Shown here: one piece after another, positions 6,752 to 13,753 of the stretch
Position numbering within the stretch: position 1 is the stretch's first letter
Layout: each line of letters opens with the position of its first letter
Assembly: GCA_945957225.1 (NCBI GenBank)
Contig: CAMFKK010000003.1
Coordinates: 1 to 31,310, forward strand
Direction: 5' to 3'
Origin: an uncultured Sphingobacteriia bacterium
GTDB taxonomy: Bacteria > Bacteroidota > Bacteroidia > Chitinophagales > Chitinophagaceae
DNA: 31,310 bases
Program-made: the position numbers and the translations under genes
The notes under the pieces: model-generated
Database searches by the model: none
Told to the model about the DNA's origin: nothing
What the model saw: only the letters and a program-made list of their open reading frames with translations

Positions 6752-7689
6752 GTAACTGTTTATTTTGTTATCAGCCACTGAATAAAAACGAACAGGATTT
6801 TCATGCTTCCTGTTCCAAAAAAATATTTGGGCAGCCAACGGCACCAATATTACCTTATTCAGAAGCAGATTTAGAGCCATTGGCCAAAGAATTGCTACAA
6901 AGCCAAACTGCAGTTACAGGAGTACAGGCAAAATTATCCCTTCACATCACCAGCAATCATATAACAGACAAAGCACCAAGATTCACGATTGTGGGCTTAT
7001 GGGGTGGGTATATTTTGAAACCACCAACTGCTTTATATAGGCAATTACCAGAAGTAGAAGATCTGACCATGCATTTGGCAGAATTAGCCAAAATTAAAAC
7101 AGAGCCACATAGTTTAATTCGTTTGCAATCAGGTAATCTAGCGTATATAACTCGTAGAATAGACCGAATTAAAAAAGGAAAATTGGCCATGGAAGATATG
7201 TGCCAAATAACCGAACGGCTTACCGAAGACAAATACCAAGGCAGCTATGAGCAAATTGGTAAAGCCATACAAAAGCATTCCGTAAATCCGGGATTAGATT
7301 TGGTGAATTTTTATGAGGTGGTTCTGTTCTCATTTCTTACAGGTAATGCGGATATGCACTTGAAGAATTTTTCATTATTGGAACAACCAGACATGGGCAT
7401 GACCTTATCTCCTGCTTACGATTTGGTAAATACCGCGCTAGTAAATCCTGCAGATGATGAAGAAATGGCGCTAACCTTAAATGGAAAAAAGAAGAAACTG
7501 AAAAAGCAAGATTTTCTGGAAGCAATGAATACTTTGAAGCTGGAAGAAAAGCAACAAGAAAACATCTTTAAAAAAATGGCAAAACTATTACCTCAATGGG
7601 AAGAGCTAATAGACCAAAGTTTCATGAGTGATGAATTTAAAGAACAGTATAAAAGCATTTTATCAGAAAGAATGAAGCGATTATATTAG
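6748..7689 (+). CDS. hipT: HipT-like serine/threonine kinase toxin (HipA C-terminal kinase)
   Basis: A 313-residue HipA-family kinase. In order: a small Cys/His motif CLFC (4-7) with HASC (19-22); a glycine-rich loop TAVTGVQAK (54-62); the ATP-site lysine K91 in YILKPP; acidic helix residues EVED (102-105); the catalytic loop GNADMHLKN with D202 and N207; and the metal-binding D225 in SPAYDLVNT. HipA/HipT toxins phosphorylate aminoacyl-tRNA synthetases (GltX for HipA, TrpS for E. coli HipT), stopping translation; the target here is unknown. All catalytic residues are present, so it should be active. Unusually, the loop positions that carry autophosphorylated serines in HipA (S150) and HipT (S57/S59) read Ala55 and Thr57. 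Length and the upstream HipS fit HipT rather than full HipA (about 440 residues). Confidence 0.85.
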   Translation: MSNCLFCYQPLNKNEQDFHASCSKKIFGQPTAPILPYSEADLEPLAKELLQSQTAVTGVQAKLSLHITSNHITDKAPRFTIVGLWGGYILKPPTALYRQLPEVEDLTMHLAELAKIKTEPHSLIRLQSGNLAYITRRIDRIKKGKLAMEDMCQITERLTEDKYQGSYEQIGKAIQKHSVNPGLDLVNFYEVVLFSFLTGNADMHLKNFSLLEQPDMGMTLSPAYDLVNTALVNPADDEEMALTLNGKKKKLKKQDFLEAMNTLKLEEKQQENIFKKMAKLLPQWEELIDQSFMSDEFKEQYKSILSERMKRLY

Positions 7690-7699
7690 TTACTAATTC

Positions 7700-7766
7700 T
7701 TGACCAGCTCCAGGGTAAACGCGAAGAAGATACAAACGCTTGAGCCAAGCGCTAATTACGGCATAA
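7700..7766. repeat. Right arm of imperfect inverted repeat flanking hipBST
   Basis: This begins 10 bases after the hipT stop and matches the reverse complement of 5709-5774 (about 90% over 67 positions). Weaker similarity continues to about 7791. The two arms enclose about 1.9 kb containing hipB, hipS and hipT with their operators, giving the cassette the look of a unit bounded by terminal inverted repeats, though no transposase is present. Confidence 0.85.
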
Positions 7767-7774
7767 TTTCATGA

Positions 7775-7787
7775 CTGTAGTTTATTG
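7775..7787. repeat. 13-bp direct repeat, copy 1 (upstream of mazEF)
   Basis: CTGTAGTTTATTG is found here and again, same orientation, at 8674-8686 just after mazF. With a looser extension the two sites agree at about 20 of 26 bases. The copies bracket mazEF, but the sequence is AT-rich, so coincidence cannot be excluded. Confidence 0.45.
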
Positions 7788-7850
7788 GTGATTTTTAACT
7801 GCTATTAGTATTTCAAAAGCCCATATAATAGTGGGTTAAATAATTTTATA

Positions 7851-7875
7851 GTTATAACATAAAAAATGTTATAAC
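7851..7875. promoter_or_regulatory. Perfect palindromic operator upstream of mazE
   Basis: GTTATAACAT (7851-7860) and ATGTTATAAC (7866-7875) form perfect 10-bp arms around AAAAA. Each arm contains GTTATAAC, itself an 8-bp palindrome, so the site is two palindromic units 17 bp apart. It ends 18 bases before the mazE ATG and is the expected place for MazE or MazEF autorepression (inference). An AAAAAGG stretch just upstream of the ATG may serve as ribosome binding site. Confidence 0.7.
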
Positions 7876-7893
7876 TTAGTAAAAAGGTTTTAT

Positions 7894-8193
7894 ATGGAAC
7901 AGATACTAATGAGAACTACTTTGCGTAAAATTGGTAACTCAAGAGGTGTATTATTGACAAAGGAAATCATTGACAAATTAAATATTGTTGATGGTCAAGA
8001 AATAGAAGTTACTATGAATGAAGAATCAGCATTAGTTTTAAAACCAACAAAACATAAAAAGAAAAAGCGTCCTCCTTTAAATTTAGATATATCAACTTGG
8101 GAGGCTCAGTTTAATTTGGCTATTAAAAAAGGCAATCTACCTGAAAAAGATGTGTTTGAAGGCATGTCAAATAAATTTGATCAATCTTGGTAA
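7894..8193 (+). CDS. mazE: MazE-like AbrB/SpoVT-fold antitoxin
   Basis: A 99-residue antitoxin whose N-terminal half has the swapped-hairpin AbrB signature: LRKIGNSRGVLLTKEIIDKL, then GQEIEVT and ALVLKP. A basic linker KHKKKKRPP (about 54-62) follows. The acidic/hydrophobic C-terminal tail (LDISTWEAQFNLAI to the end) is the part expected to bind and block MazF. Translation can start at ATG 7894 or at ATG 7909, which would begin with MRTTLRKIGNSRG like many homologues. The mazF gene follows 9 bases after the stop, and a perfect palindrome upstream is the probable operator. The gene is more AT-rich than the core genes around the island. Confidence 0.87.
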   Translation: MEQILMRTTLRKIGNSRGVLLTKEIIDKLNIVDGQEIEVTMNEESALVLKPTKHKKKKRPPLNLDISTWEAQFNLAIKKGNLPEKDVFEGMSNKFDQSW

Positions 8194-8202
8194 AAGAGCA
8201 AA

Positions 8203-8544
8203 ATGGCTAAATCAATCTCAACAAAAAAGTTTGATCAATTTGATGTTTGGTTAGTTGAATTAGAACCAACAGTTGGTAGTGAAGTAAACAAAAAAAGACC
8301 CTTTGTAATTATTTCACCACAGGCTATGAATAATTCTTTGAATACCGTTTTAATAGCACCCCTAACACATACAAAAAAAAGCTACCCAACTAGAATATAT
8401 ACCAATTTTAAAAATGAAGATGGTCAAGTTATGTTAGACCAAATTAGAGGAGTAGATAAAAGCAGGCTAAAAAAATTACTTGGAAGTCTAGATGCCGAAA
8501 CCGGTCAAGACATTTTAAAAATCTTGAGAGTGATGTTCTCTTAA
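8203..8544 (+). CDS. mazF: MazF/PemK-type mRNA interferase toxin
   Basis: A 113-residue endoribonuclease of the MazF/PemK/CcdB-like fold. Conserved segments are FDVWLVELEPTVGSEVNKKR (about 13-32), the following PFVIIS, VLIAPLT, and the C-terminal VMLDQIRGVDKSRL (about 76-89), with the family's Arg in RP, Thr in PLT and the DQIR motif all present. It would cut mRNA at a short sequence that cannot be predicted here. It is paired with mazE 9 bases upstream. A 13-bp perfect hairpin follows 103 bases after the stop. The protein looks intact, with no truncation. Confidence 0.9.
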   Translation: MAKSISTKKFDQFDVWLVELEPTVGSEVNKKRPFVIISPQAMNNSLNTVLIAPLTHTKKSYPTRIYTNFKNEDGQVMLDQIRGVDKSRLKKLLGSLDAETGQDILKILRVMFS

Positions 8545-8646
8545 TCCTGTCAAACATTGGTCAACTTAGGTTTTGCAATTCTTATTATTAGTTACTTAGT
8601 TTAGTACAAAACTTATGGCAAAAAGAAAGCTTCAAAACATAAGCAG

Positions 8647-8683
8647 TAAACTACAGGCAACATATTATGGTGCCTGTAGTTTA
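8647..8683. terminator. Perfect 13-bp hairpin between mazF and the convergent secreted-protein gene
   Basis: TAAACTACAGGCA (8647-8659) pairs perfectly with TGCCTGTAGTTTA (8671-8683) across an 11-base loop. It lies between two convergent genes and could end transcription in both directions, although the flanking T-runs are short. Its right arm contains copy 2 of a direct repeat also found upstream of mazEF. Confidence 0.5.
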
Positions 8684-8686
8684 TTG
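8674..8686. repeat. 13-bp direct repeat, copy 2 (downstream of mazEF)
   Basis: This is identical to 7775-7787 in the same orientation and overlaps the right arm of the hairpin at 8647-8683. Together the copies delimit a ~900-bp segment containing mazEF and its operator. Confidence 0.45.
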
Positions 8687-8690
8687 AAAT

Positions 8691-9098
8691 CTATAACCTT
8701 GCCGTAATCTGAAAAGATATCAATCCATTTCTTCTGGTCATTTCTCGGTAGAGATAACCATTGTAGGCATAGTGTCTGCAACCATTGAGTATCACTATTC
8801 TTGCATCACGTGGCATGAACCTGGTTTCATAGCCAATATAAAAAGGAGCCCTTTGTTGATAGACTACAACTGGTCCGCGTGAATTCCTATAACGGTTGTC
8901 ATAACGGTCATCCCAATCATTGCGGCGGTTGCGATTGTTGCGGTTGTCGTGATCGTAACGGTCATAACGCTCGTTGCGTTCATCACGGTCATAACGTTCA
9001 TCTCTGTCCCTTCCCCTTTGTGCAAAGGAAGCAACGGAAGCCAGCATGAAAATGGCCATGCTCAGGCTGATCATTTTTAGAGTAGTGTTGTTTTTCAT
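8691..9098 (-). CDS. Secreted Arg/Asp/Tyr/Asn-rich protein of unknown function
   Basis: A 135-residue protein with a clear signal peptide (MKNNTTLKMISLSMAIFMLA followed by SVASFAQ). The start is set at ATG 9098 because the signal peptide begins there; the open frame extends further upstream but adds an implausible leader. After cleavage comes a low-complexity, highly charged segment of RGRDRDERYDRDERNERYDR type (about 28-75), encoded by short internally repeated DNA. A C-terminal ~60-residue part follows with VVVYQQRAPFYIGYETRFMP and a single cysteine in LNGCRHYAYNGYLYR. I do not recognise a named domain. The charged region is likely disordered and might bind surfaces or metal. Two hairpins isolate it, so it is probably monocistronic. 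Confidence 0.75.
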   Translation of the reverse strand: MKNNTTLKMISLSMAIFMLASVASFAQRGRDRDERYDRDERNERYDRYDHDNRNNRNRRNDWDDRYDNRYRNSRGPVVVYQQRAPFYIGYETRFMPRDARIVILNGCRHYAYNGYLYREMTRRNGLISFQITARL

Positions 9099-9177
9099 TT
9101 GTTTGGATTTATGTGATTGAATCTTTACCCTAACCAAAACAAATGCCGTGCGCAACTATGCAAAAGAAATCATAAAA

Positions 9178-9210
9178 CAAAAAAGGTCCCGAAATCTCGG
9201 AACCTTTTAA
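9178..9210 (-). terminator. Rho-independent terminator after the transketolase subunit gene
   Basis: A 12-bp stem with one mismatch, 9181-9192 with 9197-9208, has a 4-base loop. Read on the minus strand it follows the transketolase stop codon by about 24 bases and runs into a T-rich tail. Confidence 0.85.
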
Positions 9211-9231
9211 GCTATTCAATAAGATGGTCTA

Positions 9232-10194
9232 TTATTTTCTAGCCATTACTTTTTCTGCTGCAGCAACAATATACGGGATGTCCAAACCATACTTGGTTAA
9301 GAGCTCTGTGGGTTTGCCACTCTCTCCAAAAGTATCATTGGTGCCAATATATTCAATAGGAATAGGTAAGTTTTTGGCAGCTACTTGTGCAATGGCATCG
9401 CCCAAGCCACCAATTACATTATGCTCTTCTACAGTTACCGCGCATTTGGTTTTGCTAATTGATGCAAGCACGGCAGCTTCATCCAATGGCTTGATGGTAT
9501 GAATATTAATTACTTCTACGCTAATACCTTTTTCTTCTAAAATTCTACCAGCTTCAATGGCTTTCCATACCATATGACCGCAGGCAAAAATGGAAACATC
9601 CGTTCCTTCGCTCAATTGTTGGGCCTTGCCAATCACAAAATCAGAACCGTCTTCTGCGGTGAAATTGGGCCATTTTGGACGGCCAAAACGCAGGTAAACA
9701 GGACCTTCGTAAGCAGCAATGGCTTTGGTAGCAGCCTTGGTTTGGTTAAAGTCACATGGCACAATCACGGTCATGCCGGGCAACATTTTCATCAGACCAA
9801 TATCTTCTAGAATCTGGTGGGTAGCACCGTCTTCACCCAAGGTAAGACCTGCGTGCGATGCACAGATTTTTACGTTCTTTCCGCTATAAGCCACACTCTG
9901 TCTAATCTGGTCATAAACACGGCCAGTAGAGAAATTGGCAAATGTGGTGGTATAGGGAATCTTGCCGCCAATGGTCATTCCGGCTGCAATCCCAATCATA
10001 TTGGCTTCTGCAATGCCAACCTGTACATATCTGTTGGGAAAATCCTTAATAAAGGGTCCTAGTTTTAGGGAGCCAGCCAAATCAGCTGTAAGCACCACTA
10101 CGTTTTCGTTTTCTTTACCTATTTCATGAATGCCTTCTCCGAAGCCACCCCTTGTTTCCTTTTCATTCAGAACTTGAATATCCTTGAGTTTCAT
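9232..10194 (-). CDS. Transketolase, C-terminal (pyrimidine-binding) subunit
   Basis: A 320-residue protein equal to the second half of transketolase. It contains the pyrimidine-binding domain with the catalytic glutamate E63 in VGIAEANMIGIAAG, the GEDGATHQ motif, and the C-terminal transketolase domain (about 190-320, with HTIKPLDE and TVEEHNVIGGLGDAIAQ). With an N-terminal ThDP-diphosphate subunit it would transfer two-carbon units in the pentose phosphate pathway. That partner is not in this window; neighbours on both sides are unrelated. Split transketolases are known in many Bacteroidota, Firmicutes and archaea. A near-consensus box TTACTTTG (minus strand, 10215-10222) lies 20 bases upstream of the start, so it is probably transcribed on its own. 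DXS or a 2-oxoacid E1-beta is less likely on motif grounds. Confidence 0.88.
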   Translation of the reverse strand: MKLKDIQVLNEKETRGGFGEGIHEIGKENENVVVLTADLAGSLKLGPFIKDFPNRYVQVGIAEANMIGIAAGMTIGGKIPYTTTFANFSTGRVYDQIRQSVAYSGKNVKICASHAGLTLGEDGATHQILEDIGLMKMLPGMTVIVPCDFNQTKAATKAIAAYEGPVYLRFGRPKWPNFTAEDGSDFVIGKAQQLSEGTDVSIFACGHMVWKAIEAGRILEEKGISVEVINIHTIKPLDEAAVLASISKTKCAVTVEEHNVIGGLGDAIAQVAAKNLPIPIEYIGTNDTFGESGKPTELLTKYGLDIPYIVAAAEKVMARK

Positions 10195-10268
10195 CCGCTG
10201 GTTTTAAATTGCTGCAAAGTAACAAAAAGAAGGGCAGTTATTGGCCTTTATAGCCCTATTTTCATGCA

Positions 10269-13200
10269 TTAAGTTTGTGAAACGGCTTCTACGTCCTTTA
10301 CATTACCCGTGCGCTTTAAAACGCCCCAGTGTTGTAATTCGCCTTTTAAAGCCCTGCGATAGGCTTTGAATAGTACGGCCAACATTAACCATCTATAGAT
10401 CAAACGCTGTGGTAATAACCAGATTAATTTCCACAGGGGTTCTTTCTCAAACAAGAAGGCCAGTGCTGCAATGGCTGCGTCTACCAGCATAAAAATCAGG
10501 TAATAGACCCCAATTTTTTCTGCATTTCCGGTTAATAGTCCAATCAACATGAGTAAGTCTGCCAAAGGTGCAAATAGCGGTATGATGTATTTAAACAACA
10601 TGATATCTGGTAAGGCTAGCCATCCCAAAGTCTTATAACGTGCATTAAAGAGCGCGTCTCTATTTTTCCAGAATGTTTGCATGACCCCAAATGTCCAGCG
10701 GAAACGTTGCTTCATAAACTGACTCAATGTTTCAGGGGCTTCAGTCATGGCAATGGCTTTGTTCTCATTGTCTATTAAATAACCGCAGCGTAAAATTCGG
10801 ATAGTGAGGTCACAGTCTTCCGCCAAAGTATCGGTACTAAATCCACCAGCACTTTCAATGGCTTCCTTGCGGAATGCACCAATGGCACCTGGCACTACCG
10901 TTATGGCATTGAGATAAGCAAATGCTTTTCTGTCTACGTTCTGACTAGATATATATTCAATGCTTTGCCAACGGGTAAGTATGTTTACTTCATTACCCAC
11001 TTTTACATTTCCAGCAACTGCACCTACCTGTTCATTTCTAAAATGTACCATGAGTTTGCTTACCGCATCAGTCAATAATTTGGTGTCTGCATCAATACAA
11101 ACCACATAGTCGGCAGTTGTTCGTGCAATCCCATAATTAAGTGCAGAAGCCTTGCCCCCATTGGGTTTGCTAAAGACCTGCACCTTTGGATGGTTGGCAA
11201 AAGCTGTAGACACTTTTTCAAATGTCTGGTCCTTGCTACCATCATCAACAAATATGATATTGAAATTGGGATAATCACATTTGAGCAGGTTTTCTAAAGA
11301 GCTTACAGCATTGACTTCCTCATTATAAGCAGGTACAATAATGGATACCAATGGTGTACCCACAAAAGGCAATAAGGCATTGGCTTTTTCTTTTTTGCGC
11401 TGTAAAATTGAAAGACCCAACATCATGATCAATCTAATGCTACCCAAGATTAAGAAGATGACAAAGAGCGCATAAAACAATTGGCCTGTATAATAACCCA
11501 ACTCGGCCAAGAAGCTATTAAACTGAAGTAGTCTATAGCCACTTCCTGGAGGAACAGGTGGCATCAGGTCTTCTTTTTTCTTGCCCAGTAAATCTGCTAC
11601 GGTAGTAAATGTGTATCCCTCTTTTTGTAGGGCTTCAATAATTCTAGGTAATGCTTCAACGGTGGGTCTTCTATCGCCACCCGCATCGTGTAACAAAATA
11701 ATATTACCCCTATCTTTTAATTGCATCACCCTATTAAAAATGGTGTCTGCATTAAAATTGGGTACTTCATCTACGGCCCAGTCTTCTGGGTCAATATTTT
11801 CTCCAATGGTTAAATAATTCCTGGTTCTGCTCAATGCCACCGGAATCAATTCCTCCATTTTTTCTGGTTGGGCATCGGCATTAAACGGCGCACGGAACAT
11901 GATGGTACTATGACCCGTAATACATTCTATGAGTAATCTGGTAGCATCCATTTCCAGGAGCGCGCGTTGCTTGCTCACTTTGGCCATATTGGGATGCGTA
12001 AATGTGTGGTTGCCTAGTTCATGACCCTCATTAAAAATGCGTTTTACCAGCGGAATATTATTTTCAGCTTCTAGTCCCACCACAAAAAAACTAGCGGGTA
12101 CTTTGTATTTGGCTAGTATGTCTAGGATCTGTTTGGTATACACAGGATCTGGCCCATCATCAAATGTGAGGACCAATTTTTTACCCGTTGCTCTACCCAT
12201 TTGTTTCACCACAAACATGCTGGGTAAGCTATCATAACGCTCTTCAGAAATGAGCATTTGTTCCAAATCCAATTCTGGTGTAATATGCCCTTCACGTGGG
12301 GTTGAAAGTACGTCTAGAATCTCACCATCGCCCATAAAATCCACGTCATCTGTGGCTTCTACTTTGTTGAATTCTGAAAAATCAAATTTCTCCAAAGACT
12401 TTCTACTCATGGATTTGTGGTAGAAATCCCAGATTCTGCTGTCTTCACTTCCCAGTCTCCAAACTGCTGTTCCTGCTAGTGGATATTCGGTAGCAAAACG
12501 CAGGGTATTAAAATTGGTAGCGGCATCTGTAAAATGCACTTCGTGGTATTTGTCATACTCATCCCAATAGTGGTACTTTAAATTATAAGTATCATTATCA
12601 TAGATCACTTTTCCTTCACTTTCTCTGGCAATTGTTAGTGCTTGGTGATAAGTTACGTCTACACCTTCATCTCCTTTTGCCCAATCATAACCATAGGCCG
12701 CCATACACAATACAATCTTGTGCATGGGTATTTTTTTTGCCATCTGGTCAACGGCTGCTTCAATCCATCTTTGTGAACTAATGGGTCCGGGTTTGGTATC
12801 AGAACTATGTTCGTCATAAGCCATCAGAAATACATAGTCATTGTACTTACCCAATGCACTGTATTCATAGTCCTCATTAAAAGGCATCACGTCTTGAGAA
12901 ACCAATAAATTTTCTGCGTGAAAACGGGTATACAATTCCTTCTGAAAATTGCTCAGGGTTTCATTGTTCTCTTCAATTAATTCTTCCAAATCAATATTAA
13001 TACCCGCAAAACCATTTTGTTTAATCAGTCTAATTAAGTCAGAAATTAGTTTTTCTTTTTTGACGGGATTGTTTAAAATTCTGTGAACCACATCGCCCCG
13101 GAAAACGCCGTTGATATTATTGGTGAGCATGGGCATGACCCTAATGCCCGAAGCCTTGATCACGGCTTGTCCGCGTTTGTCAATATTGGTATAAACAGAA

Positions 13201-13655
13201 TCGCCCTTGGCATCCAGAAAAAACCATTCGGGAATGACCAAGTTCATTTTGTTGATATTTCTTTTCAGAGAGAAAAATGCTTGTGCATCCCAGGCTACAT
13301 AAAATGCCGCCCTAATTCCCAAGCTATCAATATTGGCTAGAGAACCTTTTTGGTTATCTAGACTATCTTCCTGTCTATAGCCAGCACCTCTTTTCCATTT
13401 GTCGTCTATGAATTTTCTAAAGCCCTGGTAATTTTTGGCCAACTCTGTGGTGGGTTTGTCTGATTGCAACACTGCTTTCATCACCTGGCCTCTAACCTGT
13501 GGTAGGTTGGGCATGTATAGGTTCTTTAGGGCAACAGTTACTACCGCAATGGCCATAATCAGTAAAAACAACAAGAACCTGCCACCCCATTTGAATCTTT
13601 GCCATCGGGTAGGGTTATTGGTTTGAAATATCTGAACCGGTTCTTTAGGGGTCAT
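10269..13655 (-). CDS. Three-domain polysaccharide protein: GH18-like hydrolase, CE4 deacetylase, GT2 synthase
   Basis: A 1128-residue membrane protein. Residues 25-44 form a membrane anchor. About 110-420 is a GH18-type barrel with the catalytic motif region GINIDLEE (D222, E224) and the later YDWAKG. About 490-690 is a NodB/CE4 polysaccharide deacetylase: TFDDGPD (D499/D500), NHTFTH (H550, H554), RAPF and LLHDAGG. A second helix spans about 722-750. About 765-990 is a processive GT2 glycosyltransferase: DDGS (804-807), DAD (855-857), ED (946-947) and QRFRW (983-987), followed by three or four C-terminal helices. The hydrolase and deacetylase should lie in the periplasm and the GT2 domain in the cytoplasm. 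The combination suggests synthesis, export, deacetylation and trimming of an N-acetylglucosamine-type exopolysaccharide, like PgaB plus PgaC in one chain; the polymer itself is inferred. The GH18 motif is partly degenerate (A217, N220). A CATTTTTG box (13669-13676, minus) precedes it. Confidence 0.9.
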   Translation of the reverse strand: MTPKEPVQIFQTNNPTRWQRFKWGGRFLLFLLIMAIAVVTVALKNLYMPNLPQVRGQVMKAVLQSDKPTTELAKNYQGFRKFIDDKWKRGAGYRQEDSLDNQKGSLANIDSLGIRAAFYVAWDAQAFFSLKRNINKMNLVIPEWFFLDAKGDSVYTNIDKRGQAVIKASGIRVMPMLTNNINGVFRGDVVHRILNNPVKKEKLISDLIRLIKQNGFAGINIDLEELIEENNETLSNFQKELYTRFHAENLLVSQDVMPFNEDYEYSALGKYNDYVFLMAYDEHSSDTKPGPISSQRWIEAAVDQMAKKIPMHKIVLCMAAYGYDWAKGDEGVDVTYHQALTIARESEGKVIYDNDTYNLKYHYWDEYDKYHEVHFTDAATNFNTLRFATEYPLAGTAVWRLGSEDSRIWDFYHKSMSRKSLEKFDFSEFNKVEATDDVDFMGDGEILDVLSTPREGHITPELDLEQMLISEERYDSLPSMFVVKQMGRATGKKLVLTFDDGPDPVYTKQILDILAKYKVPASFFVVGLEAENNIPLVKRIFNEGHELGNHTFTHPNMAKVSKQRALLEMDATRLLIECITGHSTIMFRAPFNADAQPEKMEELIPVALSRTRNYLTIGENIDPEDWAVDEVPNFNADTIFNRVMQLKDRGNIILLHDAGGDRRPTVEALPRIIEALQKEGYTFTTVADLLGKKKEDLMPPVPPGSGYRLLQFNSFLAELGYYTGQLFYALFVIFLILGSIRLIMMLGLSILQRKKEKANALLPFVGTPLVSIIVPAYNEEVNAVSSLENLLKCDYPNFNIIFVDDGSKDQTFEKVSTAFANHPKVQVFSKPNGGKASALNYGIARTTADYVVCIDADTKLLTDAVSKLMVHFRNEQVGAVAGNVKVGNEVNILTRWQSIEYISSQNVDRKAFAYLNAITVVPGAIGAFRKEAIESAGGFSTDTLAEDCDLTIRILRCGYLIDNENKAIAMTEAPETLSQFMKQRFRWTFGVMQTFWKNRDALFNARYKTLGWLALPDIMLFKYIIPLFAPLADLLMLIGLLTGNAEKIGVYYLIFMLVDAAIAALAFLFEKEPLWKLIWLLPQRLIYRWLMLAVLFKAYRRALKGELQHWGVLKRTGNVKDVEAVSQT

Positions 13656-13700
13656 GTTGATAGATATGCAAAAATGATGCTAGACTGCAAGTTAAACAGA

Positions 13701-13728
13701 AAGTCCCGCTAAAATTTTAGCAGGACTT
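13701..13728 (-). terminator. Terminator-like inverted repeat after the carB half-gene
   Basis: A 14-bp inverted repeat with one mismatch, 13701-13714 with 13715-13728, lies 25 bases after the carB stop on the minus strand and is followed there by TTTCTGTTT. It separates carB from the promoter of the GH18-CE4-GT2 gene. Confidence 0.65.
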
Positions 13729-13753
13729 AGTTTATCATTTTATTAAAAGGGGA

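Noticed and set aside
6419..7689. hipA broken into two pieces by a frameshift
   Set aside because: The junction is at the known HipS/HipT domain boundary, with a neat ATGA stop-start overlap and a complete kinase that has its own N-terminal Cys/His motif.
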